Positions 7,231 to 13,262 of a DNA stretch of 13,262 bases are shown here, piece after piece; the first letter of the stretch is position 1; every line of letters starts with the position of its first letter. The notes below the pieces were generated by a model. It was not told where the DNA came from. It did not search any database and saw only the letters and a program-made list of their open reading frames with translations. This DNA comes from UBA7236 sp964638865 (lineage in GTDB: Bacteria; Bacteroidota; Bacteroidia; Chitinophagales; BACL12): positions 1 to 13,262 of the forward strand of contig CAZXBG010000116.1 of the NCBI GenBank assembly GCA_964638865.1. Direction: 5' to 3'. The position numbers were made by a program, and so were the translations under genes.

Positions 7231-7267
7231 AAAAAAGGGTTTCAGCTATTCATTCGCTGAAACCCTT
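7231..7267 (-). terminator. Element-borne terminator for tRNA-Pro
   Basis: A 12-bp perfect stem (AAGGGTTTCAGC / GCTGAAACCCTT) with a 9-base loop is followed on the minus strand by six T. It begins 11 bases after the tRNA-Pro 3' end. Since it lies inside the element, the element supplies a new terminator for the tRNA gene it occupies. Confidence 0.85.
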
Positions 7268-7277
7268 GTCTTACTAA

Positions 7278-7323
7278 GTCGGGGCAGCTGGATTCGAACC
7301 AGCGGCCTCCTGCTCCCAAAGCA
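7278..7323 (-). repeat. attR: 46-bp direct repeat inside intact tRNA-Pro
   Basis: This is the exact second copy of 143-188. With 7324-7353 it forms the complete tRNA-Pro. The inner crossover region includes the anticodon loop, a frequent target of tyrosine recombinases. Confidence 0.93.
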
Positions 7324-7353
7324 GGCATTCTAACCGGGCTGAACTATGCCCCG
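7279..7353 (-). tRNA. tRNA-Pro(UGG)
   Basis: A 75-base cloverleaf: acceptor CGGGGCA / TGCCCCG with discriminator A, D-arm GTTCAGCCCGGTTAGAAT, anticodon stem CCTGC / GCAGG with loop TTTGGGA (anticodon TGG), and T-arm GCTGG TTCGAAT CCAGC. The 3' CCA is not encoded. Its 3' 45 bases are shared with the attL repeat, so the functional gene was preserved on integration. It lies downstream of tRNA-Ser on the same strand and may share its promoter. Confidence 0.96.
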
Positions 7354-7367
7354 AACAATATCTTTTT

Positions 7368-7430
7368 CAACCTTGCGGCCTTCCCGCCCGTTGGCGGTAC
7401 ATTCTAACCGTCCCGATTGCTATCGGGACG
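7368..7430 (-). repeat. tRNA-Pro-derived degenerate unit, copy nearer the tRNA
   Basis: On the minus strand this starts with a hairpin (CGTCCCGAT / ATCGGGACG, 4-base loop) in place of the acceptor and D-stem. It then reads GGTTAGAATG exactly as in tRNA-Pro, a GC-rich stem-loop in place of the anticodon arm (CCGCC / GGCGG), and AGGCCGC followed by GGTTGAA, which parallels the tRNA's AGGCCGCTGGTTCGAA. It ends with the spacer AAAGATATTGTTCG that also precedes the intact tRNA. It has no proper acceptor stem and cannot be a normal tRNA. Confidence 0.7.
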
Positions 7431-7445
7431 AACAATATCTTTTTT

Positions 7446-7506
7446 TACCCATCAGCCTTCCAACATCCGGCGGCACATTCTAACCGTCCCGATAGCTATC
7501 GGGACG
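7446..7506 (-). repeat. tRNA-Pro-derived degenerate unit, outer copy
   Basis: Organised like the neighbouring unit. A perfect 22-bp palindrome at 7485-7506 (core GTCCCGATAGCTATCGGGAC) is followed on the minus strand by GGTTAGAATG, a diverged anticodon-arm region (GCCGCCGGATGTTGG), AAGGCTGATGGGT and the same A/T spacer ending in GATATTGTTCG. CATTC anchors in the three units lie 74 and 76 bases apart, close to the length of one tRNA. Confidence 0.65.
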
Positions 7507-7560
7507 AACAATATCTTTTCATCACCATAGCTTTTCTGCTTTAAGCAGGAAATTTGGCTA

Positions 7561-7617
7561 GCCATGAAGTGAATTTTCTGCTTCATGCACATGAAGCAGA
7601 AAATTCTACTTCATGGC
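7561..7617. repeat. Long near-perfect inverted repeat abutting tRNA-Ser
   Basis: Arms of 27 and 28 bases (7561-7587 and 7590-7617) differ by one inserted base and are separated by only two bases. The right arm ends on the tRNA-Ser discriminator position. There is no T-run on the minus strand, so it is not a standard terminator. It could aid tRNA 3' processing or be a miniature inverted-repeat insertion. The outer bases GCCATGAA / TTCATGGC recur in the dnaA terminator at 7811-7838. Confidence 0.75.
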
Positions 7618-7703
7618 GGTGAGGGAGAGATTCGAACTCTCGGTACCGTTTCCAGTACGGCAGTTTAGCAAACTACTGGTTTAAGCCGCTCACCCACCTC
7701 ACC
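7617..7703 (-). tRNA. tRNA-Ser(GCU)
   Basis: An 87-base class II tRNA with a long variable arm. The acceptor is GGTGAGG / CCTCACC with discriminator G. The anticodon stem is GTAGT / ACTGC with loop TTGCTAA (anticodon GCT, reading AGC/AGU). The variable arm is built on CCGTACTGGAAACGG, and the T-arm is GAGAG TTCGAAT CTCTC. The 3' CCA is not encoded. Confidence 0.95.
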
Positions 7704-7754
7704 TTACTAGTGATTTGAATATCTTATAAGAACATTTCTTTGTTTTAGGGGACG

Positions 7755-7762
7755 CAAAGGTA
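7755..7762 (-). promoter_or_regulatory. Possible -7 promoter box for the tRNA genes
   Basis: TACCTTTG on the minus strand matches the Bacteroidota -7 consensus TAnnTTTG. It is placed to start a transcript about 45 bases before tRNA-Ser and after the dnaA terminator. The expected TTG about 19 bases further upstream is not present (AGG instead), so this is a partial match. Confidence 0.42.
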
Positions 7763-7802
7763 ATAAAAGAGATGGGTTCTTCCTAAAATTTCATAAATAC
7801 TG

Positions 7803-7838
7803 CAAAAGAAAATGCCATGAATATGTATTCATGGCATT
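7803..7838 (-). terminator. dnaA terminator
   Basis: A 13-bp perfect stem (AATGCCATGAATA / TATTCATGGCATT) with a 2-base loop lies 22 bases past the dnaA stop. On the minus strand the hairpin is followed by TTCTTTTG, giving a usable T-rich tail. Confidence 0.78.
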
Positions 7839-7860
7839 ATTAGTTAGATATTATTAGGTT

Positions 7861-9297
7861 TTAGGATATACTCATCTGAATTTTTTTCTGCAAATCATCC
7901 ACACTTTCTTTGAATTTAGTGTCGGTATCCATCAGATTTTGAATTGCCTGGCAGCTGTGAATTACTGTCGAGTGGTCTCTTCCTCCAAAATGTTTACCAA
8001 TTGCCTTTAAAGAGTGTTTGGTGAAATTTTTAGAGAGATACATACTTAACTGGCGAGCCTGAACAACCTGACGTTTACGTGTCTTTTCTTTCAATTTATC
8101 GACAGGTACCTCAAAATAATCGCAAACTGCTTTTTGGATGAAGTCGATAGAAACTTCGCGCGACATATTTTTAACAAAATTCTTCACGATCTTTTTGGCA
8201 AGGTCGAGATCAATTTGTTTTTTGTTGAGCGATGCCTGTGCAAGCAAAGAAACTAATGCTCCTTCCAATTCACGAACGTTGTTGGTGATATTATAGGCTA
8301 CAAACTCTACAACATCTTTTGGCAACTCAATACCATCGGCATACATTTTCTTTTCGAGAATGGCTACACGTGTTTCGAAATCTGGTGATTGAAGATCGGC
8401 ACTTAGGCCCCATTTGAAACGGGATAATAATCTTTCTTCCACTCCTTCTAAATCGCGCGGAGGACGATCACTTGTTAAGATGATCTGTTTGCTTTCCTGG
8501 TGGAGGTGATTGAATATATGAAAGAAGATATCCTGCGTTTTTGCTTTATTGGCAAAGAAATGAATATCATCAATAATTAATACATCTATTAATTGATAGA
8601 AATGCACGAAGTCGTTCACCGAATTATTTTTCAGTGATTCAATAAATTGATTGGTGAATCGTTCCGCATTTGTATAAAGAACCGTCTTGTTTGGGAAGTT
8701 CTGTTTTACTTCATTTCCGATAGATTGTGCAAGGTGACTTTTTCCAAGGCCGGTTGCACCATATATTACTAATGGATTAAAGGCAGTGCCTCCGGGTTTT
8801 TGTGCAACGGCATAACCGGCACTTCTGCACAATCTGTTACAATCGCCTTCAATAAAATTATCGAAGTTGTAGTTAGCGTTTAACCCTGATTCGATATTTA
8901 CCTTTTTCAAACCGGGTATTACAAACGGATTTTTAATACTTGTTCCCATAACGAGTGGTGCTGCTACCTCAGGATTTTTATTGTTTCCGGTATTATAGTT
9001 TGGGTAGTCGATGGTAAACGGAGAATTATTTCCGGAACTATTTTCCACCACGATTCTATACTCCAACCGGGCATTGCTTCCTAATTCGCGTTTTATAGTT
9101 TTTCTTAATAGGGTTACATAATGCTCTTCCAGCCATTCGTAAAAAAATTGGCTGGGTACCAGTATGGTTAAAATCTCATCTTCTAACTTAACAGGTTCGA
9201 TCGGCTCGAACCATGTTTTAAAACTCTGGAGATTTACATTGTCTTTGATGATCTTAAGACAATTGGCCCACACAGTATGAAAATCATTGCTATTCAT
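7861..9297 (-). CDS. dnaA: Chromosomal replication initiator DnaA
   Basis: A full-length DnaA of 478 residues, the AAA+ ATPase that binds DnaA boxes and opens the replication origin. Domain I is at about 1-80 (DnaB and partner contacts), followed by an Asn-rich linker at 85-140. Domain III has Walker A GATGLGKS (180-187), Walker B VLIIDD (D243, D244), the likely Arg finger in ERLLSRF (R293) and sensor II VREL (R342). Domain IV carries the DNA-binding signature GGRDHSTV (438-445). The start ATG at 9297 gives the normal N-terminus; it has no clear Shine-Dalgarno. It lies 79 bases after the metallophosphatase gene on the same strand. I see no cluster of DnaA boxes in the short upstream gap, so the origin is not evident here. 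Confidence 0.98.
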   Translation of the reverse strand: MNSNDFHTVWANCLKIIKDNVNLQSFKTWFEPIEPVKLEDEILTILVPSQFFYEWLEEHYVTLLRKTIKRELGSNARLEYRIVVENSSGNNSPFTIDYPNYNTGNNKNPEVAAPLVMGTSIKNPFVIPGLKKVNIESGLNANYNFDNFIEGDCNRLCRSAGYAVAQKPGGTAFNPLVIYGATGLGKSHLAQSIGNEVKQNFPNKTVLYTNAERFTNQFIESLKNNSVNDFVHFYQLIDVLIIDDIHFFANKAKTQDIFFHIFNHLHQESKQIILTSDRPPRDLEGVEERLLSRFKWGLSADLQSPDFETRVAILEKKMYADGIELPKDVVEFVAYNITNNVRELEGALVSLLAQASLNKKQIDLDLAKKIVKNFVKNMSREVSIDFIQKAVCDYFEVPVDKLKEKTRKRQVVQARQLSMYLSKNFTKHSLKAIGKHFGGRDHSTVIHSCQAIQNLMDTDTKFKESVDDLQKKIQMSIS

Positions 9298-9376
9298 CTC
9301 AGAATTAAAAATTTATTTATTATTTATTAACATCGGAATGACGAAGGTGTGAAAAAATAAATTGTAAAAAAAATTT

Positions 9377-10312
9377 TTATTCACTTGTTTTTTTCGAAAC
9401 AATGACAGGTTTGCCAGAATGCCATTTTTTAGCTCTTTTTTTCTCAAAATAAATATCCAACCTACCCAGCCAAACACCTGCCCAACCAACCTGATTAATA
9501 ATTACCTCTTGTTCAGCAAGATTTTTGTAAACTTGGGGCGCTTCCAAAAAGGTATGTGTATGTCCTCCCAGGATCAGATCTATACCCTCCGTTTTTTGAG
9601 CAAGCAAAACATCCGAAATTTTACTGTCTTTATATTGATATCCCAAATGCGATAAACAAATTATATAATCACATTTTTCTTCATCCCTTAATTTTTTTAC
9701 CATTTCATTTGCTTTCAAAACAGGATCCTGATAAATGGTATTGCCATATAATTTTTGTGGCACTAATCCTATTAATTCAATTCCCAATCCGAATATACCA
9801 ACCTTAATATCTTTTTTTTGAATTATTTTATAGGTCAGGATTTTATCTTTTAAAACAGTATCGGTAAAATCGTAATTGGAAACAATAATAGGAAATTCGG
9901 CATGTGCTAATTGTTTTTCAAAACCATCAATACCTCCATCAAAATCATGATTACCCATTGTTGCAGCATCATAATCCATTGCACTCATTAATTGCATTTC
10001 CAGTTCACCGTGATAAAAATTAAAATAGGGTGTGCCCTGAAAAATATCACCTGCGTCTAATAATAATACATTATCTTCTTCTGCTCTTATCTTTTTTATT
10101 AATGCTGCCTTTTGCGCCATACCTCCCATTCCGGGAAACTTCTTATCATCGTCGGGGAACGGGTCTACACGGCTATGCACGTCGTTGGAGTGCAGTATTA
10201 CCAATTTCTGAACACTGCTGCTTAAAGCAAAAGATTGCAAAGGAATAGCACCCATTCCGAGGAGTGCTGATCCGGTTGCAATTTTTTTTATAAATGTTCT
10301 TCTATTCTGCAT
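9377..10312 (-). CDS. Tat-exported 5'-nucleotidase metallophosphatase subunit
   Basis: A 311-residue calcineurin-like phosphoesterase forming the catalytic half of a UshA-type 5'-nucleotidase, which hydrolyses nucleotides outside the cytoplasm. Residues 1-29 are a twin-arginine signal (NRRTFIKK, then a hydrophobic stretch and QSFA). The metal ligands are all present: D44 and H46 in NDVH, D89 in DAGDIFQG, N121 and H122 in GNHD, H222 in SHLG, and H251 and H253 in GGHTH. The substrate-binding C-terminal domain is missing and is encoded by the preceding gene, whose end overlaps this start by 11 bases. The two products probably act together outside the cytoplasm. Confidence 0.92.
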   Translation of the reverse strand: MQNRRTFIKKIATGSALLGMGAIPLQSFALSSSVQKLVILHSNDVHSRVDPFPDDDKKFPGMGGMAQKAALIKKIRAEEDNVLLLDAGDIFQGTPYFNFYHGELEMQLMSAMDYDAATMGNHDFDGGIDGFEKQLAHAEFPIIVSNYDFTDTVLKDKILTYKIIQKKDIKVGIFGLGIELIGLVPQKLYGNTIYQDPVLKANEMVKKLRDEEKCDYIICLSHLGYQYKDSKISDVLLAQKTEGIDLILGGHTHTFLEAPQVYKNLAEQEVIINQVGWAGVWLGRLDIYFEKKRAKKWHSGKPVIVSKKTSE

Positions 10313-11126
10313 AAGTAATTCGACCCTCTAATTTAGCATATAATTTTCTTCCTTCCCCATTTTCTTTTGATATATAATTAATTACCATATCGCGAATGGT
10401 GATGCCGAGAATATCTATTTTTTGTCCAAATAAAAAATCCATTTTATCACCACCGTTTGCCATATAATCATTCATGATGACTGTGTAATTTTTTGTTGTG
10501 TCGAATGGAATATTATTTATGAGGACATTTTGTGCTTTATTATTTTTTACGGTAATTTGAATTCCCGATAAAGGCCAACCTCCCTCATCAATTATTTTTT
10601 GAATAAGTTTTGCTGTACTTTTTCCATCCAGGGTAACAATTGCGCCAAAATTTTCGAAGGGTAATAATTCGTAAATTTTTCCTTTTGTTATTGGTCCGGC
10701 ATTAATAAATTCTTGCCGTATACCTCCATAATTATAAACTGCAAAATCAATTTCTTCCTCTGCATATAATTGCCCTTCCTTTAAAATTACATCACATATA
10801 AAATTTCCTAAAGTAGATTCCGGTTTTGCTCTTTTTAGTTCAACCCCCATTTCTCCTACTATCAAATTCATCTCTCCATCGAGCGCAGATTTATAAGGTT
10901 CGATTATGGAAAGTACTGCTGAATCAGTTTCGGCATCTTCCAAAACACGCAATTGTTTGGCCTCATATCCGGTATCAGAATAATAGTAACTGCAGGAAGA
11001 AAGTGTTAAACAACAACATAACAATTGGATAATGTTGCGTTTACAAAAGTTGAATATAACATTGCGTGATGACCATCTCGCGTCAGAATTAGGATAATAA
11101 CCCGGAACAGCAATGTATATTTTCAC
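10302..11126 (-). CDS. Lipoprotein with 5'-nucleotidase C-terminal domain
   Basis: A 274-residue protein carrying only the substrate-binding C-terminal domain of 5'-nucleotidases. Motifs are NYGGIR (132-137), ELLPFEN (153-159) and DYMANGGD (220-227). These belong to the nucleoside-stacking domain that completes the active site of the metallophosphatase encoded next. A lipobox LSSC (C45) after a hydrophobic stretch predicts a membrane-anchored lipoprotein. The start is uncertain: the only good in-frame start is GTG at 11126, which gives an unusually long 44-residue leader, and no in-frame ATG lies close to the signal. Its end overlaps the next gene by 11 bases, indicating translational coupling. 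Confidence 0.88.
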   Translation of the reverse strand: MKIYIAVPGYYPNSDARWSSRNVIFNFCKRNIIQLLCCCLTLSSCSYYYSDTGYEAKQLRVLEDAETDSAVLSIIEPYKSALDGEMNLIVGEMGVELKRAKPESTLGNFICDVILKEGQLYAEEEIDFAVYNYGGIRQEFINAGPITKGKIYELLPFENFGAIVTLDGKSTAKLIQKIIDEGGWPLSGIQITVKNNKAQNVLINNIPFDTTKNYTVIMNDYMANGGDKMDFLFGQKIDILGITIRDMVINYISKENGEGRKLYAKLEGRITYAE

Positions 11127-11190
11127 AATAATGATTCGATTTAGCGGGTAAAAAATGAAATTAAAATTGAATTTACCGGGAATTCTCGGA

Positions 11191-11721
11191 TTATTTTCCG
11201 TACAATAACATTACTTCCTTCTTTAATTGAAGTAACACCTTCATGGTAATTGCATCATCTTCACTATCTGCTAGCTCTCCAATAATTTTTTTGTGCAATT
11301 CAATTCCGGGTAATTCTGGCGGCAATTCCATTGCATTTCGGTTAATAACACTAATTGTCTCCTCTTTCGAAGCCCTGATCATGGCCCAGGCATCAGCTGA
11401 AACGTACACCTGTTGACTAAGGTTGTGTTCATATTCCAAACGAATGTTATTAATGAGTGCGGTTCTGAATTCCGCAACATGCATTTCCTGTTTGCGCACC
11501 CTGGGCAATAAATTATTGAGGGAAATTCGCTCCAAAAAAAGCGTAAGTCTTTCGTATGCCTGTAATCTGACAGGTAGCGCTTCACGCAGATGCGCCTGTC
11601 GATACTCCATCAGGCGCATTTGTTTTTCACGGTCGAGAAAGGCCCTTAAAACGATATATGTAGTAAAAAACACCACCAGTGCGGGGATGATGTATCCGGT
11701 AATTTGCCAAATTAAATCCAT
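11191..11721 (-). CDS. Single-pass membrane protein of a Bacteroidota-type family
   Basis: A 176-residue protein with one N-terminal membrane helix (about residues 6-27, IPALVVFFTTYIVL) followed by a cytoplasmic, highly charged, probably coiled helical domain. Characteristic stretches are LQAYERLTLFLERI (53-66) and EYEHNLSQQVYVSADAW (97-113). I recall such proteins as a conserved Bacteroidota family without known function, but I cannot confirm a family name. It is the first gene of a same-strand series with the split 5'-nucleotidase (65-base gap) and dnaA. A promoter candidate lies just upstream. Confidence 0.82.
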   Translation of the reverse strand: MDLIWQITGYIIPALVVFFTTYIVLRAFLDREKQMRLMEYRQAHLREALPVRLQAYERLTLFLERISLNNLLPRVRKQEMHVAEFRTALINNIRLEYEHNLSQQVYVSADAWAMIRASKEETISVINRNAMELPPELPGIELHKKIIGELADSEDDAITMKVLLQLKKEVMLLYGK

Positions 11722-11743
11722 TGTTACTTTTTTGGGAGGGTTG

Positions 11744-11773
11744 TAAAATTAAAATTAAGAATATTAAATCCAA
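11744..11773 (-). promoter_or_regulatory. Bacteroidota-type promoter for the membrane-protein gene
   Basis: On the minus strand TTG (11773-11771), a 19-base spacer and TAATTTTA (11751-11744) match the TTG-N19-TAnnTTTG pattern in all but the last base. The predicted start lies about 16 bases before the ATG at 11721. Confidence 0.5.
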
Positions 11774-11966
11774 CTCTAAACGAAATATTTCTTTTTATTT
11801 TAATAAAAAGGTTTGAATTTAAACGTGAACTCGGGGATAAAATTGCTGAGCGTTTGAAAATCTGCCGGAAGACGGATTTTGAGAATTTTGGTCTTAATAG
11901 GTTTAGGTTAATTCTATAAAAACATTCCGCCTCTAAACTATCACCTTGATAATGGTTTTTAAATAA

Positions 11967-11994
11967 GTAAAGCCACCCAAAAGGGTGGCTTTAC
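11967..11994 (-). terminator. Terminator of the T9SS protein gene
   Basis: A 12-bp perfect stem (GTAAAGCCACCC / GGGTGGCTTTAC) with a 4-base loop lies 23 bases past the stop codon at 12018 and is followed on the minus strand by TTATTTAAAAA. The rest of the 296-base gap between the two genes (11722-12017) holds only the promoter candidate and a weak imperfect inverted repeat near 11857-11880. Confidence 0.8.
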
Positions 11995-12017
11995 TCTAAT
12001 ATCAGGAATTCAAATGC

Positions 12018-13262
12018 TTATTCGGTAATAATTGCCTGAGTTGTTAAACGATTTCCGTCAACAACTGCTGTAATCATATAAACACCTGCAACATTTGGAA
12101 TGCTGATGGTTTCATTTATTACACCATTGGTTACCGTTGCACTAAATTCTGCAACTTTTTCGCCTGCAATATTCATTACAGTGATCATAGCTTGTTCAGA
12201 AACGCTTGTTCCAAAAGTTCCAACTATGGTAACGTTACCATTAGAAGGATTCGGATTTACCTGCATTTTAGCCTGATCAGCCTGTTCACCTATACGACAG
12301 CCGGAGGAGATAACTGTTACAGATTCAGATTGAGTGCTGCAGCCACTTGCATTGGTTACAACAACATGATAAACACCAACTGAAGTTGCAAAATAAATGC
12401 TTGAAGTTGCTCCGCCAATTGCATTACCATTTTGATACCACTGATAAGTAAAACCAGTGCCTAAATTCGCCTTTAACTTAAGGGAAGGTAAAACACAAAG
12501 ATTAAGTCCATCAGGAGTGGAGATAACTGCATTTGGGTTAGAAAGTACCGTAACAACTATTGCAGATGAGGCACTAAAACATAAAGGTTTGTATATATTT
12601 AATACATAACTTCCACCAATTGTGGCTGCATAAGTTGATGAGGTTGCTCCGGAAATTACCGCGCCATTTCTTTTCCACTGATAGCTATAACCGAATCCTG
12701 CCGCAGTGCTTTGTAAAGTTACACTCTGACCATTACAAATAGTTGTGGATCCAACCGCTGAAATTGTAGAAACAACATCAATTGCGCCATCACAATCATC
12801 ATCAATTCCGTTTCCACAAACTTCTATTGCGCCCGGATAAATTGAAGCGGAGGCGTCGTTGCAATCTCCATTATTTAAAATGTATCCAGCCGGAATAGTA
12901 CAACCGGTATTTGACATACCCGGATTACCATATCCATCAAGATCTGCATCATTATAAGAAGTGATTGTTACACCTTCATCGATATTGCCATCGCAATTAT
13001 CGTCAATTCCGTTACAAACTTCTGTCATACCCGGATTAACCGATACATCAGCATCGTTACAATCAGTATTATCTGCAACATAACCTTCCGGTGCAGAACA
13101 TGCTGAAACTGAAGAAGCTGCATCTCCGTAACCATCACCATCGGCGTCAGCATAGAATGTAGTTTCAACACCTTCGTCAATATTACCGTCACAATTGTCG
13201 TCTATTCCGTTACAAACTTCTGTTGCACCAGGATTAACGGCTGCATCAGCATCGTTACAATC
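12018..13262 (-). CDS. Secreted MopE-repeat / Ig-like protein with T9SS sorting domain (5' end outside window)
   Basis: The frame is open to the window edge, giving the last 414 residues of a larger secreted protein; an ATG at 13028 is only internal. From the N-terminal side come two full repeats of 66 residues and the start of a third, each with DCNDAD, a PGA/MTEVCNGIDDNCDG segment and DADGDGYG. This is the 'putative metal-binding' motif found in MopE-like proteins, rich in Asp for Ca binding and with paired Cys. Two Ig-like modules follow, each with YQW and a GATSS(T/I)Y turn. The end, from NPNPSNGNVTI to the stop, is a type IX secretion C-terminal sorting domain. The product is probably exported and anchored or released at the cell surface. 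The terminator at 11967-11994 follows. Confidence 0.92.
   Translation of the reverse strand, partial: DCNDADAAVNPGATEVCNGIDDNCDGNIDEGVETTFYADADGDGYGDAASSVSACSAPEGYVADNTDCNDADVSVNPGMTEVCNGIDDNCDGNIDEGVTITSYNDADLDGYGNPGMSNTGCTIPAGYILNNGDCNDASASIYPGAIEVCGNGIDDDCDGAIDVVSTISAVGSTTICNGQSVTLQSTAAGFGYSYQWKRNGAVISGATSSTYAATIGGSYVLNIYKPLCFSASSAIVVTVLSNPNAVISTPDGLNLCVLPSLKLKANLGTGFTYQWYQNGNAIGGATSSIYFATSVGVYHVVVTNASGCSTQSESVTVISSGCRIGEQADQAKMQVNPNPSNGNVTIVGTFGTSVSEQAMITVMNIAGEKVAEFSATVTNGVINETISIPNVAGVYMITAVVDGNRLTTQAIITE

Larger units (their letters stand above)
143..7323. mobile_element. Integrated genomic islet in tRNA-Pro
   Basis: A segment of about 7.2 kb lies between perfect 46-bp tRNA-Pro repeats, with a tyrosine recombinase gene starting about 180 bases inside the left repeat. 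The right repeat rebuilds the complete tRNA-Pro, and a terminator inside the element (7231-7267) replaces the displaced native one. Contents are the integrase, four plus-strand cargo genes, a DUF4238-like pseudogene and a two-gene HipA-like kinase module on the minus strand. I see no relaxase, replication initiator, capsid, terminase or obvious excisionase. Movement would need either integrase alone plus host factors, or a helper element. The perfect repeats suggest that integration is fairly recent. Confidence 0.88.

Noticed and set aside
9298..9376. Replication origin next to dnaA
   Set aside because: The gap is only 79 bases. It is A/T-rich but has no cluster of DnaA boxes, so an oriC cannot be supported.
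9419..10248. Plus-strand ORFs opposite the metallophosphatase gene
   Set aside because: They are antisense to a complete, motif-rich phosphoesterase and look like low-complexity shadow translations.

Overview
The window looks like chromosomal DNA of a low-GC Bacteroidota, probably of the Chitinophagales/Sphingobacteriales type. Four things point there: a secreted protein ending in a type IX secretion (T9SS) sorting domain, TAnnTTTG-type promoter boxes, near absence of Shine-Dalgarno sequences, and a Bacteroidota-style tyrosine recombinase.

Layout. (1) Bases 1-142 are chromosomal flank holding a decayed tRNA-Pro-like sequence and a terminator that once followed tRNA-Pro. (2) Bases 143-7323 are a compact integrated element of about 7.2 kb, bounded by a perfect 46-bp direct repeat equal to the 3' part of tRNA-Pro. 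Its left half is a plus-strand run: tyrosine integrase, a possible uracil-DNA-glycosylase-fold protein, a small zinc-ribbon-like protein, a protein of an unrecognised family, and a GIY-YIG nuclease-like protein. Its right half is on the minus strand: a two-gene HipA-like kinase module (kinase gene, then a separate HipA N-domain gene, with no HipB) and a DUF4238-like gene broken by a nonsense codon. The element carries its own terminator next to the tRNA 3' end it rebuilds. (3) Bases 7279-7860 hold intact tRNA-Pro(UGG), two degenerate tRNA-Pro-derived palindromic units, a long perfect-loop hairpin, tRNA-Ser(GCU) and the dnaA terminator. (4) Bases 7861-11721 hold minus-strand chromosomal genes: a one-TM Bacteroidota protein, a 5'-nucleotidase split into two overlapping genes, and dnaA. 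(5) Bases 12018-13262 are the 3' part of a large secreted protein with MopE-like Asp/Cys repeats, two Ig-like domains and a T9SS C-terminal domain.

How it fits together. The best candidate for something new is the element itself: a minimal tRNA-targeted mobile islet with no replication or conjugation genes, carrying an uncharacterised four-gene cassette and a split HipS/HipT-like pair. Such a gene set suggests defence or addiction cargo, but that is inference. The chromosomal side shows a second curiosity: a tandem series of tRNA-Pro-derived pseudo-units, whose upstream two begin with palindromic hairpins.
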